From: Thermostichus sp047462415
GTDB taxonomy: Bacteria; Cyanobacteriota; Cyanobacteriia; Thermostichales; Thermostichaceae
Assembly: GCF_047462415.1 (NCBI RefSeq)
Contig: NZ_JANSJE010000006.1
Location: 1-64,000, forward strand
Reading direction: 5' to 3'
Length of the DNA stretch: 64,000 bases
Numbering within the stretch: position 1 is the first letter of the stretch; the number at the start of each line of letters is the position of its first letter. The notes below the pieces were generated by a model, which was not told where the DNA came from, made no database searches, and worked only from the letters and a program-made list of their open reading frames with translations. Below are positions 41,359 to 49,678 of the stretch, piece after piece. The translations under genes were made by a program, and so were the position numbers.

Positions 41359-42546
41359 TCAGGGTTGCAAGCTGCTCGTGGTTGCCGTTGGATCCCCGGC
41401 CCAGAACTCATAAGCGGCTTGCGACAGGCTGGCGATCAGCTCTTCGGCTCTGGGGTCGTTGGGGGTTTCTCGCTTCACCCACACCGCCGCCACATAGCGT
41501 CGCCCGTTGGGCAAATCCAGGATCCCGGCATCTCCCACCACCGAGCGCAGGGTTCCCGTCTTGTGGGCAATGCGCACCTCCTGGCCCAGGTGGGGTCGAA
41601 AGTAGGAAGGCCGTTGGGTACGCCAGAGAATGTCCAAAAAGCGGTCGCGGCTGCGGCGGCTAAGCATGCGCCCCTGTTCCACTTGGCTGAGCAACCAAAC
41701 CATGTCGCGTGGGCTGCTGGTGTTGGTGCCCTCCAGATCCGGTAGCCACCAGGAAATTTGCGTGTGCTGTAGCCCCCACTGACGAAATTTTTGGTTGAGA
41801 GCCTCCTGTCCACCCAGGCGATCGATGATCAGATTGGTGGCGAAGTTGTCGCTGAGGGTGCTCATCAGGGTGGCCGCCTCCAGGGCAGAGACCTGGGATC
41901 CCAGGGGACGGGTTTGGAGCACGCCCGCTCCTCCTGCCTTGAGATCTTCCCGCAGGGCGAGCGGTTCATCCAGCCGCACCTGCCCGGTTTCCACGGCCTG
42001 GAAAAAGGCCAAGAGAATGGGGATCTTGATTACGCTGGCGGCAGGAAAAGCCTGATCCGGCCTGACGCCGGCAAAGGCGCCGCTTTCCACCTCCCAAAAC
42101 AGGGCCCCTGCCGTCAACCCCGGTTGGTCGGCCAAAGCGGCTAGGCGCTCCTGCAAAGCCGGGATCGCCTCTCCCTGCAGGGTATCGCTCGGCCCTGGAT
42201 CCCCAAGCTGCGTCGTGGCAGGTTCTGTCTGTCCAGTGGGGGTTGATTGCAGCAGTTGCGAGAGGCCGGCCATTGTCAGGCCCAGGATGAGACTGAAGCT
42301 CAGGCCCCTGAGCAACACTTCTCCGAGGGCCGGAGAACGTCCTGGGCGGCGAGGCTGGACAGCCCGTTGGCGCAGACGGGCGATGGCTTTTTGGCGGGCC
42401 AGACGCAGCGGCTGAGGGTGGGAGGCAGCCGGGGCAGGAAGCAGGCGCCCAGAACCCCCCAATAGGGCATCCTTAGCGGATCGTGAGGGGCGGCGGGGAT
42501 CCCGAGGCTTCTTGGGCGTTGGTCTCCTCTCCCTTGCTCCGGCCAT
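41359..42546 (-). CDS. Beta-lactamase class A-like serine hydrolase with basic N-terminal extension
   Basis: About 395 residues. A strongly basic, Pro/Arg-rich region of about 75 residues precedes a single membrane helix (LRGLSFSLILGLTMAGLSQLL). After a linker comes a penicillin-binding/beta-lactamase domain with SVIK (SxxK catalytic serine), SDNFATNLI (SDN) and HKTGT (KTG). The omega-loop equivalent reads DLEGTNTSSPRDM, without a clear ExxxN at the class A spacing, so strong beta-lactamase activity is not assured. Many cyanobacteria carry such proteins, probably acting on peptidoglycan or as D,D-peptidases. It is unlikely to be an acquired resistance gene. Confidence 0.82.
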   Translation of the reverse strand: MAGARERRPTPKKPRDPRRPSRSAKDALLGGSGRLLPAPAASHPQPLRLARQKAIARLRQRAVQPRRPGRSPALGEVLLRGLSFSLILGLTMAGLSQLLQSTPTGQTEPATTQLGDPGPSDTLQGEAIPALQERLAALADQPGLTAGALFWEVESGAFAGVRPDQAFPAASVIKIPILLAFFQAVETGQVRLDEPLALREDLKAGGAGVLQTRPLGSQVSALEAATLMSTLSDNFATNLIIDRLGGQEALNQKFRQWGLQHTQISWWLPDLEGTNTSSPRDMVWLLSQVEQGRMLSRRSRDRFLDILWRTQRPSYFRPHLGQEVRIAHKTGTLRSVVGDAGILDLPNGRRYVAAVWVKRETPNDPRAEELIASLSQAAYEFWAGDPTATTSSLQP

Positions 42547-42740
42547 GAGAACAACTGCTCCCACACAAGGCTTGCGTAAAGATGTTGACAGTTTTACCAG
42601 CTCTGGTGGCTCGGTTTAATTAAACACACAAATTGGCCAACCTGACCCGACCCAGACATCAATCAAACCGTTGCGGCCTCAACCCCGGCAGAGACGGAGT
42701 CCTTGTTGCCAGATATCTGCTTGCCTGCCGGGGCCTTTGG

Positions 42741-43874
42741 CTAGCGCTTGCAGAGCCGGTATACCGGCAAGGTGAAATGAAAGCTGCTGCCTTTGCCCAG
42801 GACAGATTCCACCCAAATCTGGCCATAGTGGGCGCGCACAATCCGCCGGCAGAGGGAAAGGCCGATGCCATAGCCCTCCTGCTGTTGATCCCGGGACAGA
42901 CGAACGGAATCGGAGAAGATGCTCTCCTGGTCGGCTTCCGGGATCCCGGGGCCGGTATCGCTGACGGTCACCTGCACCTTTTGGCTGGTGCGATGGAGGA
43001 CATCGAGGCGGATGGATCCCTCGGCAGGGGTGTACTTGATGGCGTTATCCAGCAGGTTGAACAGAACTTGGCGGATCTTGTCGGGATCCACATGAACAGA
43101 AGGCAGATCGACGGGAATATCCGCTTGAAACTGCAGCCGCTTGGCTTGCATGCGCGGCTGTAGCTCTTCGATCACCGGCTGACACAGGCTGGGCAACTGG
43201 GTTTCTACGGCTCGAATCCTCAGCTCCGAGGCGGCGCCCCGGGCTGACTCGAGAATATCGGTGATCATGCTGTCCATCTTGCGCAGTTGCTGGCGGGCGT
43301 GGTCGAACAACTGCCGCTCCAGCGCTTTGTCCAGGGATCCCTCGCGCCCCTGCTGGAGGGTTTCGACCGCCAGAGCCGTGGCCGTCAGGGGGCTGCGCAA
43401 ATCGTGTACCAACATGGCCAGAACGCGGTCTTTGAAGTCCAACTGCTCCTGCAATTGGGCCCGTTCCTGCCGCAGCAAAAACACCTCTTCCGACATTTGC
43501 AACAGCGCCTCGGTGGTCGGGGGAGGGGTGGGATCCTGTCCTGCACCTTCTTGTTGGGAGGCCAAGGCCGCCTGGCCCTGCCAACGGGGCCACCACACTT
43601 CCAACTGTGTTGCCAAGTCGGCCCCCGCCAAGACCTGAGCGGGCAGAGGTTCGGCCTTGACCAGAGCTGGAGTCGCCACCAACTTGTAATGCTCCGCCAG
43701 GTAGGGGTGCTCCTCCAGCGGCACCACTTTTAGTTGGGCAGGGTATTGGCCGGGTAACCCCTGGATGTGCTGAAGCAGATGCTTCTCAAGTTCAGCAACG
43801 ACGGTTCGACTCTTGGCAAACAACAGCAGGCGAATGACAGAACGAGCGGAGGTGAGATCTGGCGAAGTCTGCAT
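42741..43874 (-). CDS. sasA: Clock output sensor histidine kinase SasA
   Basis: KaiC-interacting histidine kinase that passes circadian timing to RpaA. The N-terminal 100 residues form a KaiB-like thioredoxin fold (IRLLLFAKSRTVVAELEKHL, VVPLEEHPYLAEHYKLVATPALVKAEP), followed by a linker and a coiled coil (EEVFLLRQERAQLQEQLDFKDR). His157 in LVHDLRSPLTATALAVE is the phosphoacceptor. The ATPase domain is complete: LFNLLDNAIKYTP (N-box), VSDTGPGIPEADQESIF (G1) and GYGIGLSLCRRIV (G2). The 377-residue length is normal. kaiABC and rpaA are not in this window. The gene is alone, with a 188-base spacer upstream. Confidence 0.93.
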   Translation of the reverse strand: MQTSPDLTSARSVIRLLLFAKSRTVVAELEKHLLQHIQGLPGQYPAQLKVVPLEEHPYLAEHYKLVATPALVKAEPLPAQVLAGADLATQLEVWWPRWQGQAALASQQEGAGQDPTPPPTTEALLQMSEEVFLLRQERAQLQEQLDFKDRVLAMLVHDLRSPLTATALAVETLQQGREGSLDKALERQLFDHARQQLRKMDSMITDILESARGAASELRIRAVETQLPSLCQPVIEELQPRMQAKRLQFQADIPVDLPSVHVDPDKIRQVLFNLLDNAIKYTPAEGSIRLDVLHRTSQKVQVTVSDTGPGIPEADQESIFSDSVRLSRDQQQEGYGIGLSLCRRIVRAHYGQIWVESVLGKGSSFHFTLPVYRLCKR

Positions 43875-44062
43875 AGGCCGAAATCCAAAAGGCCAGAGGT
43901 TGGCGTTTCAGCAGCCGGGATTGCCATCTGCTCGAGCTGTGGGATCCACTGCTGCTTGTTCTTTCCTAACACTTAACCTTGGGGAAAAGCTGAAAAGGAA
44001 CAGCGAACGTAGCGAGAGACCCCCAGAGTGCACCTTTTCCGCCCAACTGACAACCGTGGAAC

Positions 44063-44263
44063 TCAGTGAAACAGGTAGGCCAACCCCACCAGCAGGGCCA
44101 CCAACCCCACCGCTGTCAGGGTGAAGTGAAGCAGAGAGGTCCTGCCTTTGCGCACCATGTTGCGCATGGCCAGGCGGGTATAGCTCGGGGGGGATCCCTG
44201 CTGCTCCGCAACGCTTGCGCGAATGCCGGTCGAAGAAGAATCTGCAGAAGAAGGCTGCGCCAT
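44063..44263 (-). CDS. DUF3285-type small cyanobacterial membrane protein
   Basis: A 66-residue protein: a polar Ser-rich N-terminus followed by YTRLAMRNMVRKGRTSLLHFTLTAVGLVALLVGLAYLF (in parts), one C-terminal membrane helix. The LAMRNMVRKG...SLxHF pattern is that of the cyanobacterium-only DUF3285 family. Function is unknown. It starts at ATG 44263 and points towards sasA, 188 bases away. Confidence 0.8.
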   Translation of the reverse strand: MAQPSSADSSSTGIRASVAEQQGSPPSYTRLAMRNMVRKGRTSLLHFTLTAVGLVALLVGLAYLFH

Positions 44264-44429
44264 CCGAATGACCAGAGCAATAACTTAACCCTGTCTCCAG
44301 GCTAGCTCAATCTGCCTGCCAGACATCGGCATCGTTTTGGGGTAACCTGCCGATTGCAGCGAAGCGATGGCTGTTGGGCGGGGATCTTCCGGTGCCAAAA
44401 TAACGACAGCATCCCCCTCCTTGGCGCTT

Positions 44430-45080
44430 ATGTTGCAGGTTCAGCATCTTTCCTACCATCCGGCAGCCGTTTCCCAGCCGATTCTCAAGGATCTCTCCTT
44501 TGAGCTGGGCCCGAACCAGTTGGGGCTGATCGTGGGCAAAAGTGGGGCCGGCAAGAGCACCCTGCTGGAAATCTTGGCCGGCTTGGCGCGGCCCACCCAG
44601 GGACGGATTGCCTGGGGCGGGACGGAGCTCTCCCTCAACCAGTTGCGCAGCCTGGCGGGGTTGGTGTTTCAGTTCCCGGAGCGGCACTTTTGTGGCTTGA
44701 CGGTGCTGGAGGAAATGCGCTTCGGCCACCCGGAACTGCAGCAAAAGGAGATCGAGAATGTCCTCCAGCAGGTGGGATTGGCAGGGATCCCTCTGCATAC
44801 CTTCCCCAACCACCTCAGCGGCGGGCAACAGCGGCGCTTGGCCCTGGCGGTGCAGCTCATTCGCGGCCCGTTTCTGCTGCTGCTGGACGAGCCGACGGCG
44901 GGGCTGGATTGGTCCGTGCGGCGGCAGTTGATCGAGCTGTTGGCCCGGCTGAAATCCACCTGGACGGTGTTGGTGGTTTCCCACGACCCGGAGGAGCTGT
45001 CCTCTATTGCCGATGTGCAGTGGACGTTGCAGGCGGGATCCCTACAGCCGGTGCCGGCAGAGGCGCTGCTTCACAAGTAG
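44430..45080 (+). CDS. ABC transporter ATP-binding protein (ECF/CbiO-like)
   Basis: A 216-residue ATPase of the COG1122 type, as in energy-coupling factor transporters for vitamins or metals. Walker A is IVGKSGAGKSTLLEILAGLA (about residue 42), Q-loop GLVFQFPERHFCGLTV (the FQFPExQ form typical of this group), signature NHLSGGQQRRLALAVQLI, Walker B LLLLDEPTAGLDW, and H-loop VLVVSHDPEEL. ATG 44430 is the natural start. No membrane or substrate-binding subunit is adjacent, as for cyanobacterial and plastid homologues with unassigned partners. The end overlaps the convergent EnvC-like gene by 10 bases. Confidence 0.87.
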   Translation: MLQVQHLSYHPAAVSQPILKDLSFELGPNQLGLIVGKSGAGKSTLLEILAGLARPTQGRIAWGGTELSLNQLRSLAGLVFQFPERHFCGLTVLEEMRFGHPELQQKEIENVLQQVGLAGIPLHTFPNHLSGGQQRRLALAVQLIRGPFLLLLDEPTAGLDWSVRRQLIELLARLKSTWTVLVVSHDPEELSSIADVQWTLQAGSLQPVPAEALLHK

Positions 45081-46243
45081 CGGCGCGGATCCACCGGTTG
45101 GCCGTTGACCCGCACTTCAAAGTGAACATGAGGCCCGGTGGAGAGGCCGGTGGAGCCAGAAGCGGCAATGGCCTGCCCCCGCTGTACCTGCTGGCCCACC
45201 CCGACGGCGACGCGGCTGTTGTGGGCATAGAGGGTGGTGATGCCGCCGCCGTGGTTCACAATCACCGTGTAGCCGTAGCCGCCGTACCAACCGGCGTAGA
45301 TGACCGTGCCCCGGTCTGATGCCCGAACTGGCGTGCCGGTGGGCACACCGAAGTCGATCCCCGCATGAAAGCGGCGGCTGCGATAGAGGGGGTGAACCCG
45401 CCAGCCGAAGCCACTGGTGATCGGCCCGCGCACCGGTGGGATCAACCGGCCCGTCCCCTGAACCGGATCCCCACCCCCTCGCTGCTGAGCCTGCTGGGCG
45501 ATCAGTTGCTGGATGAGGACGGTCAACTGTTGAGAATCGGCTTCCAAACGCCGTTGGGCTGCTTCATAGGCAGCGCGCTCGTTGGCCAGGCGGCCCACCA
45601 GTTGCTCTTGGGCGGCAGCCTGCTGCTGCAGTTGGTTTTTCTGGGCGGCCAGCTCCTGCAAAATCAAAGAAATCTCGTTGCGCTGCATCTCCAGAGCAAC
45701 GCGCTGCTGCTCCACCTCCTCAGCCATCGCCTGTAGCTCCCGGATCAACTGCCGGTCGGCCTCGATCAGCAATTGCAACTGGTGGCGGCGATCGAAAAAC
45801 TCGTTCAGGTCGCGGCTGGTGAGCAGCAAAGCCCACCAATGTTCTGCCCCCTGCCGCTGCATGTAGCGCAAGCGGGCGGCCGTGCCCTGCTGCTGCCGCC
45901 TCAGGCGGTCTTGCAGCTCCTGGAGCTCTTGCTGCGCTTGCTCTAGGGCCTTCTGGGCCTGTTCCAGACGATATTGGTTGTCGCGCAGGCTGGCTTCGGT
46001 TTGGCGAATGTTTTGGCGCAGGGATCCCATGCGGCGGCGGGCCTCTTCTTCGGCCTGGCGCACTTCTCCGAGGCGGCGCTGAGTGCTCTGGATTTGTTGC
46101 TGGATCTGCTGCTGGCGCTGCTGCAGTTGGTTAACATTCTGCGCCTGAGACGGGGCCATTTCCCACAGCAGCAGACAGAGGGCGAGCAATCCGAACACCA
46201 TCCACCCTTTCAGCCTGTGTGCCACACGACTCAGACTTGTCAC
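45071..46243 (-). CDS. EnvC-like murein hydrolase activator, M23 peptidase fold
   Basis: A periplasmic protein with a signal peptide (RVAHRLKGWMVFGLLALCLLLWEMAPSQAQ) and a long coiled coil, Gln/Arg/Glu-rich (NQLQQRQQQIQQQIQSTQRR and on, about residues 35-240). A C-terminal M23 LytM domain has zinc motifs RFHAGIDFGVPTGTPV and GPHVHFEVRVNG. The histidines and aspartate of an active M23 peptidase are retained, so it may cleave peptidoglycan itself, not only activate amidases as E. coli EnvC does. GTG 46243 gives the best signal peptide; ATG 46201 is an alternative. It may act with FtsEX (38025-39812). Confidence 0.87.
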   Translation of the reverse strand: MTSLSRVAHRLKGWMVFGLLALCLLLWEMAPSQAQNVNQLQQRQQQIQQQIQSTQRRLGEVRQAEEEARRRMGSLRQNIRQTEASLRDNQYRLEQAQKALEQAQQELQELQDRLRRQQQGTAARLRYMQRQGAEHWWALLLTSRDLNEFFDRRHQLQLLIEADRQLIRELQAMAEEVEQQRVALEMQRNEISLILQELAAQKNQLQQQAAAQEQLVGRLANERAAYEAAQRRLEADSQQLTVLIQQLIAQQAQQRGGGDPVQGTGRLIPPVRGPITSGFGWRVHPLYRSRRFHAGIDFGVPTGTPVRASDRGTVIYAGWYGGYGYTVIVNHGGGITTLYAHNSRVAVGVGQQVQRGQAIAASGSTGLSTGPHVHFEVRVNGQPVDPRRYL

Positions 46244-46385
46244 TCCCCACACCCTCTGCAACAGACCTACCGACCCTAAGGATACAAAGATTTGCCAGGA
46301 TCTGACCGAGCCCAACTGGATTGTTGCCCCCCGGTCTCGCTACTCCAAATGGCGATGGGCTGGCCGCCCGCCTATCGGCAAAACT

Positions 46386-46667
46386 TCAGGCTAAAAATAG
46401 TAAAAATAATACGAGAATGACAAAAATCGACCCAAGAGCCATCTCATACAAACGGGACACCATGCGCCACTTGCGAGTCTGGGGGGCTTCTTCCTCCTCT
46501 CTGCCCAGTTCAATATTGGCTAGAGAGACAACAAGGCCACAGATGGCTGATAAAAGGAGGAACCAGCGACGCCACGAAAGAATGGGAAAAGCAAACGCTC
46601 CAACCAGTGCTGTAAACGCACAAACAGTTGCTCCCATAAACACCAGCTTTGCCCGTTCTCTGTTCAT
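46386..46667 (-). CDS. Three-helix membrane protein, unknown
   Basis: A 93-residue protein with three hydrophobic segments (LVFMGATVCAFTALVGAFAFPIL, FLLLSAICGLVVSLANI, LGSIFVILVLFLLFLA). A short acidic stretch (LGREEEEAPQ) lies between the second and third. The start is ATG 46667. The region is AT-richer than its neighbours. No family was recognised. Confidence 0.5.
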   Translation of the reverse strand: MNRERAKLVFMGATVCAFTALVGAFAFPILSWRRWFLLLSAICGLVVSLANIELGREEEEAPQTRKWRMVSRLYEMALGSIFVILVLFLLFLA

Positions 46668-47080
46668 CTGTTAACCTTCTCCCAAAAGGGAATTTTTACA
46701 ATTTATTCTTGGTTACAATTTATTCTTGTTTTGCCGACAAGCCGGTTTTGTTATTTCTGGATTCTAAGCGCCATTCTCCCCTCACCGACCGCCAGCGGTA
46801 CGACGTCGGCTGCCCCACATCCCTGTTGGGTTTCGTGGTCTGGGCCTGAGGGCAAAGTTTAGGTGCGGTTTGGCAATGGAAGTCGCTGCGGGCGTGAGCA
46901 ACATGAGGTGGATTGGTCTGGCCCAACCCCACGGTTGGCGTAGCGTGCCATGGGGAATGCCAGAGCGCAGGACTGAGAGCTCCCCGAACCCCTTAAAAGC
47001 TAAATTGAGAGTTAAGGGTGAGTTGCCACGCAAGCTAAGATCGGCAAATCCTGTCTATCGATAGAGGATCCGCGTCGGCC
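46668..47080. other. 413-base spacer with a tandem repeat and a decayed reading-frame remnant
   Basis: A 16-base word TTACAATTTATTCTTG occurs twice in tandem (46696-46711 and 46713-46728). The right part (about 46775-47064) contains an open stretch on the plus strand described separately. The promoter of cpcS should lie at the right end. No RNA gene was seen. Confidence 0.5.
46775..47064 (+). pseudogene. Possible remnant of a transposon-type gene
   Basis: Reading in the frame of the TAG at 47062-47064, the plus strand is open back to a TAA near 46766. It reads approximately HRPPAVRRRLPHIPVGFRG, then KFRCGLAMEVAAGVSN, IGLAQPHGWRSVPWGMPERR and KLRVKGELPRKLRSANPVYR. It lacks a plausible start and a domain. 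The Arg/Gly/Pro-rich tail recalls C-termini of TnpB-like proteins in cyanobacteria; this is a guess. Confidence 0.25.
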
Positions 47081-47647
47081 ATGATGACCGTAATGGAGTT
47101 TTTCGCCCTCAGTGCTGGGGAGTGGATGTGCCAGCGCACCAGCCATCACTTGGCTTTTCGCCGCTCTGAGGGAGGGAGGTCGAAAGTCCAGATTGCCACG
47201 CTTGCGCCAACCGATCCAGCCGTCATCCGGGTTTGTGAGCTGTTCAAGGTGGATCCGCAGCGAGCTGTGGGAGCAGCGCGGGTGCGGTGGGATGGCGAGC
47301 AGGAGTGGGACAACGAAGAGTACAAAGGCGATGTGGTGCTGGTTCCCATCCCCGATGAGGTCGATCCCATGCGCGGGCAATTGCTGCGGGATCAGGGCTA
47401 TGCCGAAAAAATACCGGTGGCCGGTACCTATGTGATGGGATCCGACGGCGCCCTCACCCTCTACACCGAATATGAGATGACCGAGTCAGAGGAGCGCATC
47501 TGGTTTGCCAGCCCGAACCTGCGCCTGCGGGCCAGCACCGTCAAGCGCTTTGGTGGCTTTAGCATGGCTTCTTTCTGCTCTGAGGTGCGCAAACTTTCGG
47601 CCAGCCCTTCCCCCCTCTCGGCCATGGCCGAGTCCCGCTCTCCCTAG
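47081..47647 (+). CDS. cpcS: CpcS/CpeS-type phycobiliprotein chromophore lyase
   Basis: Attaches phycocyanobilin to Cys84-type sites on phycobiliprotein subunits. The protein begins MEFFALSAGEWMCQRTSHHLAFRR, then VCELFKVDPQRAVGAARVRWDGEQEWD, QGYAEKIPVAGTYVMGSDGALTLYTEYE and the conserved ERIWFASPNLRLRASTVKRFGGFSMASFCSEVR (in parts). These are the features of the lipocalin-fold CpcS group. Of 188 residues, the last 20 (KLSASPSPLSAMAESRSP) extend past the conserved core. It is alone, not next to the cpc or apc operons. Confidence 0.92.
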   Translation: MMTVMEFFALSAGEWMCQRTSHHLAFRRSEGGRSKVQIATLAPTDPAVIRVCELFKVDPQRAVGAARVRWDGEQEWDNEEYKGDVVLVPIPDEVDPMRGQLLRDQGYAEKIPVAGTYVMGSDGALTLYTEYEMTESEERIWFASPNLRLRASTVKRFGGFSMASFCSEVRKLSASPSPLSAMAESRSP

Positions 47648-47788
47648 GCGTGTGCTGACCAGAAAGCTCGCCGGCGCCGGATCCCTGGCTGAAAGTTGCC
47701 TGCTTTTGGGTCTGGGGAGAGCCTCAGCCGGCAAGGGATGGGCTAAAACCTCTGTTGGTGGGTTATTTGTAGACGGAAAACCCCGGCT

Positions 47789-49678
47789 GTGGCGGATCTA
47801 AGCGATTTTATCCAGGGTATTGAGCAGCTTATCGAGCTAGCCCAGAAACTGGACGAGAAAAGAAACACGGGGGAGCTGCGAACCGAGGTGCGCATCCAGG
47901 CCCGTCCTTTGGGCAGCTCTATCCCCCCTTCCGGCTCCATCCCCCGTCGCCGCAGCAGCGCCCAGACGGGGGATCCCTCCTGGAGCAGCGAGCCTCAGGT
48001 GATGTCCACAGCAAGCTGGCGCGAACAGCCCAAGGCCGCTCCTTCGCCTGATTTGGCCGCTGACCGCCTCAGCGGGACGGAATCCGGCCCAGGGCCGCGC
48101 CTCAGGGATGTGGGGGGGCTGAGGGAACAGCTCCAAGCTTTGCGGGAAATGGTCGAGATCCCCCTCAAGCGGCCCGATCTGCTGGCCAAGCTGGGACTGG
48201 ATCCGCCCCGTGGCGTGCTGTTGGTGGGAGCCCCAGGCACCGGCAAGACTCTGACTGCCCGCGCCCTGGCCGAGAGCCTGGGGGTGAACTACATTGCCGT
48301 TGTCGGCCCGGAACTGATCGGCAAGTATTACGGGGAGGCGGAGGCGCGCCTGCGGCAGCTATTTGAGAAGGCGGCTAAGTCTGCCCCCTGTCTGGTGTTC
48401 ATCGACGAAATCGATGCTCTTGTCCCCAACCGCGCCACTGTCGAGGGGGAGGTAGAAAAACGCCTGGTGGCTCAAATGCTGGGGCTGATGGACGGGTTTG
48501 CGGCTCAAAAAGGTGTTGTGGTGCTGGCGGCCACCAACCGGCCTGAGGCCCTGGATCCGGCCCTGCGGCGACCGGGGCGCTTTGACCGGGAGATCATCTT
48601 TAAGGTGCCGGATCGGGAGGGGCGGCGGGAGATCCTGGCCATTCACACCCGCGGCATGCCGCTGGCGGAGGATGTGGATTTGGACAGCCTGGCGGATCAG
48701 ACGCTAGGCTTTGTGGGGGCGGATCTGCGCGGCCTGTGCCAGGCGGCAGCCTATGCAGCTTTGCGGCGCCAGGTGCCGGATTTGGAATCCCCCATTCCCG
48801 AATCCCTAAAAGTCACAGCAGCGGACTTTCAGCAGGCTCTGCAACAGGTAAAGCCGGCGGTGTTGCGCTCGGTGGAAATTGAGTCGCCCCAGGTGAGCTG
48901 GGATCAGATCGGCGGCCTGGAGCACGCCAAGCAGATTTTGCAGGAGGCCATCGAGGGATCCCTGCTGCACCCGGAGCTGTACGAGCAGGCCCAGGCCCAG
49001 GCCCCCAAAGGGATCCTCCTCAGCGGGCCCCCCGGCACCGGCAAGACGCTGCTGGCCAAGGCCATCGCCTCCGAGGCCAAGGCCAATTTCATCGCCGTCT
49101 CCGGCCCGGAGCTGCTCAGCAAATGGGTGGGATCCTCCGAGCAGGCGGTGCGGGAACTCTTTGCCCGCGCCCGCCAGTGTGCCCCTTGCGTCATCTTCAT
49201 CGATGAGATCGACACCCTCGCTCCCGCGCGAGGCAGCTACTCCGGCGATAGTGGCGTCAGCGACCGTGTCCTGGGGCAACTCCTGGCCGAACTGGACGGG
49301 ATCCGCCCCAGCCAGGGGGTGCTGGTGGTGGCGGCCACCAATCGCAAAGCCAGTTTGGATCCCGCCCTCACCCGTGCCGGACGGCTGGAGCTGCACCTGA
49401 GTGTGGAGCTGCCGGATCGCGCCGGGCGGTGGGAAATCTTATCTGTACATAACCGCAAGCGTCCCCTGGGGCCGGATGTGGATTTACAGGGGTGGGCCGA
49501 GCAGACCCAAGGTTGGAGCGGTGCCGATCTGGCTCTATTGAGCAACCGTGCCGCCATTGCCGCCATCCGCCGCCACCGCGCCACTGCCGAGACGGTGGAT
49601 GCCAAAACCCTGGTCATCTGCCAGGAAGACTTTGCCCAGGCCTTTGCCGAGCTGCAGCAGCAGCGGCAGGCCAGCTAG
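47789..49678 (+). CDS. Tandem AAA+ ATPase (CDC48/VCP-like)
   Basis: A 629-residue protein with two AAA domains. D1 has Walker A GAPGTGKTLTARAL (about residues 147-160), pore loop KYYGEAEA, Walker B CLVFIDEIDAL and arginine finger region RRPGRFDREI. D2 has Walker A GPPGTGKTLLAKAI (about 412), pore loop KWVGSSEQ, Walker B CVIFIDEIDTL and TRAGRLELHL. In place of the CDC48 N-domain there is a 100-residue Ser/Pro/Arg-rich region preceded by a helix (DFIQGIEQLIELAQKL). Substrates are unknown. The start is GTG 47789. Confidence 0.88.
   Translation: MADLSDFIQGIEQLIELAQKLDEKRNTGELRTEVRIQARPLGSSIPPSGSIPRRRSSAQTGDPSWSSEPQVMSTASWREQPKAAPSPDLAADRLSGTESGPGPRLRDVGGLREQLQALREMVEIPLKRPDLLAKLGLDPPRGVLLVGAPGTGKTLTARALAESLGVNYIAVVGPELIGKYYGEAEARLRQLFEKAAKSAPCLVFIDEIDALVPNRATVEGEVEKRLVAQMLGLMDGFAAQKGVVVLAATNRPEALDPALRRPGRFDREIIFKVPDREGRREILAIHTRGMPLAEDVDLDSLADQTLGFVGADLRGLCQAAAYAALRRQVPDLESPIPESLKVTAADFQQALQQVKPAVLRSVEIESPQVSWDQIGGLEHAKQILQEAIEGSLLHPELYEQAQAQAPKGILLSGPPGTGKTLLAKAIASEAKANFIAVSGPELLSKWVGSSEQAVRELFARARQCAPCVIFIDEIDTLAPARGSYSGDSGVSDRVLGQLLAELDGIRPSQGVLVVAATNRKASLDPALTRAGRLELHLSVELPDRAGRWEILSVHNRKRPLGPDVDLQGWAEQTQGWSGADLALLSNRAAIAAIRRHRATAETVDAKTLVICQEDFAQAFAELQQQRQAS

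Noticed and set aside
41359..42546. Acquired beta-lactamase resistance gene
   Set aside because: The gene has local codon and base use, a cyanobacterial basic tail and no mobile-element context.
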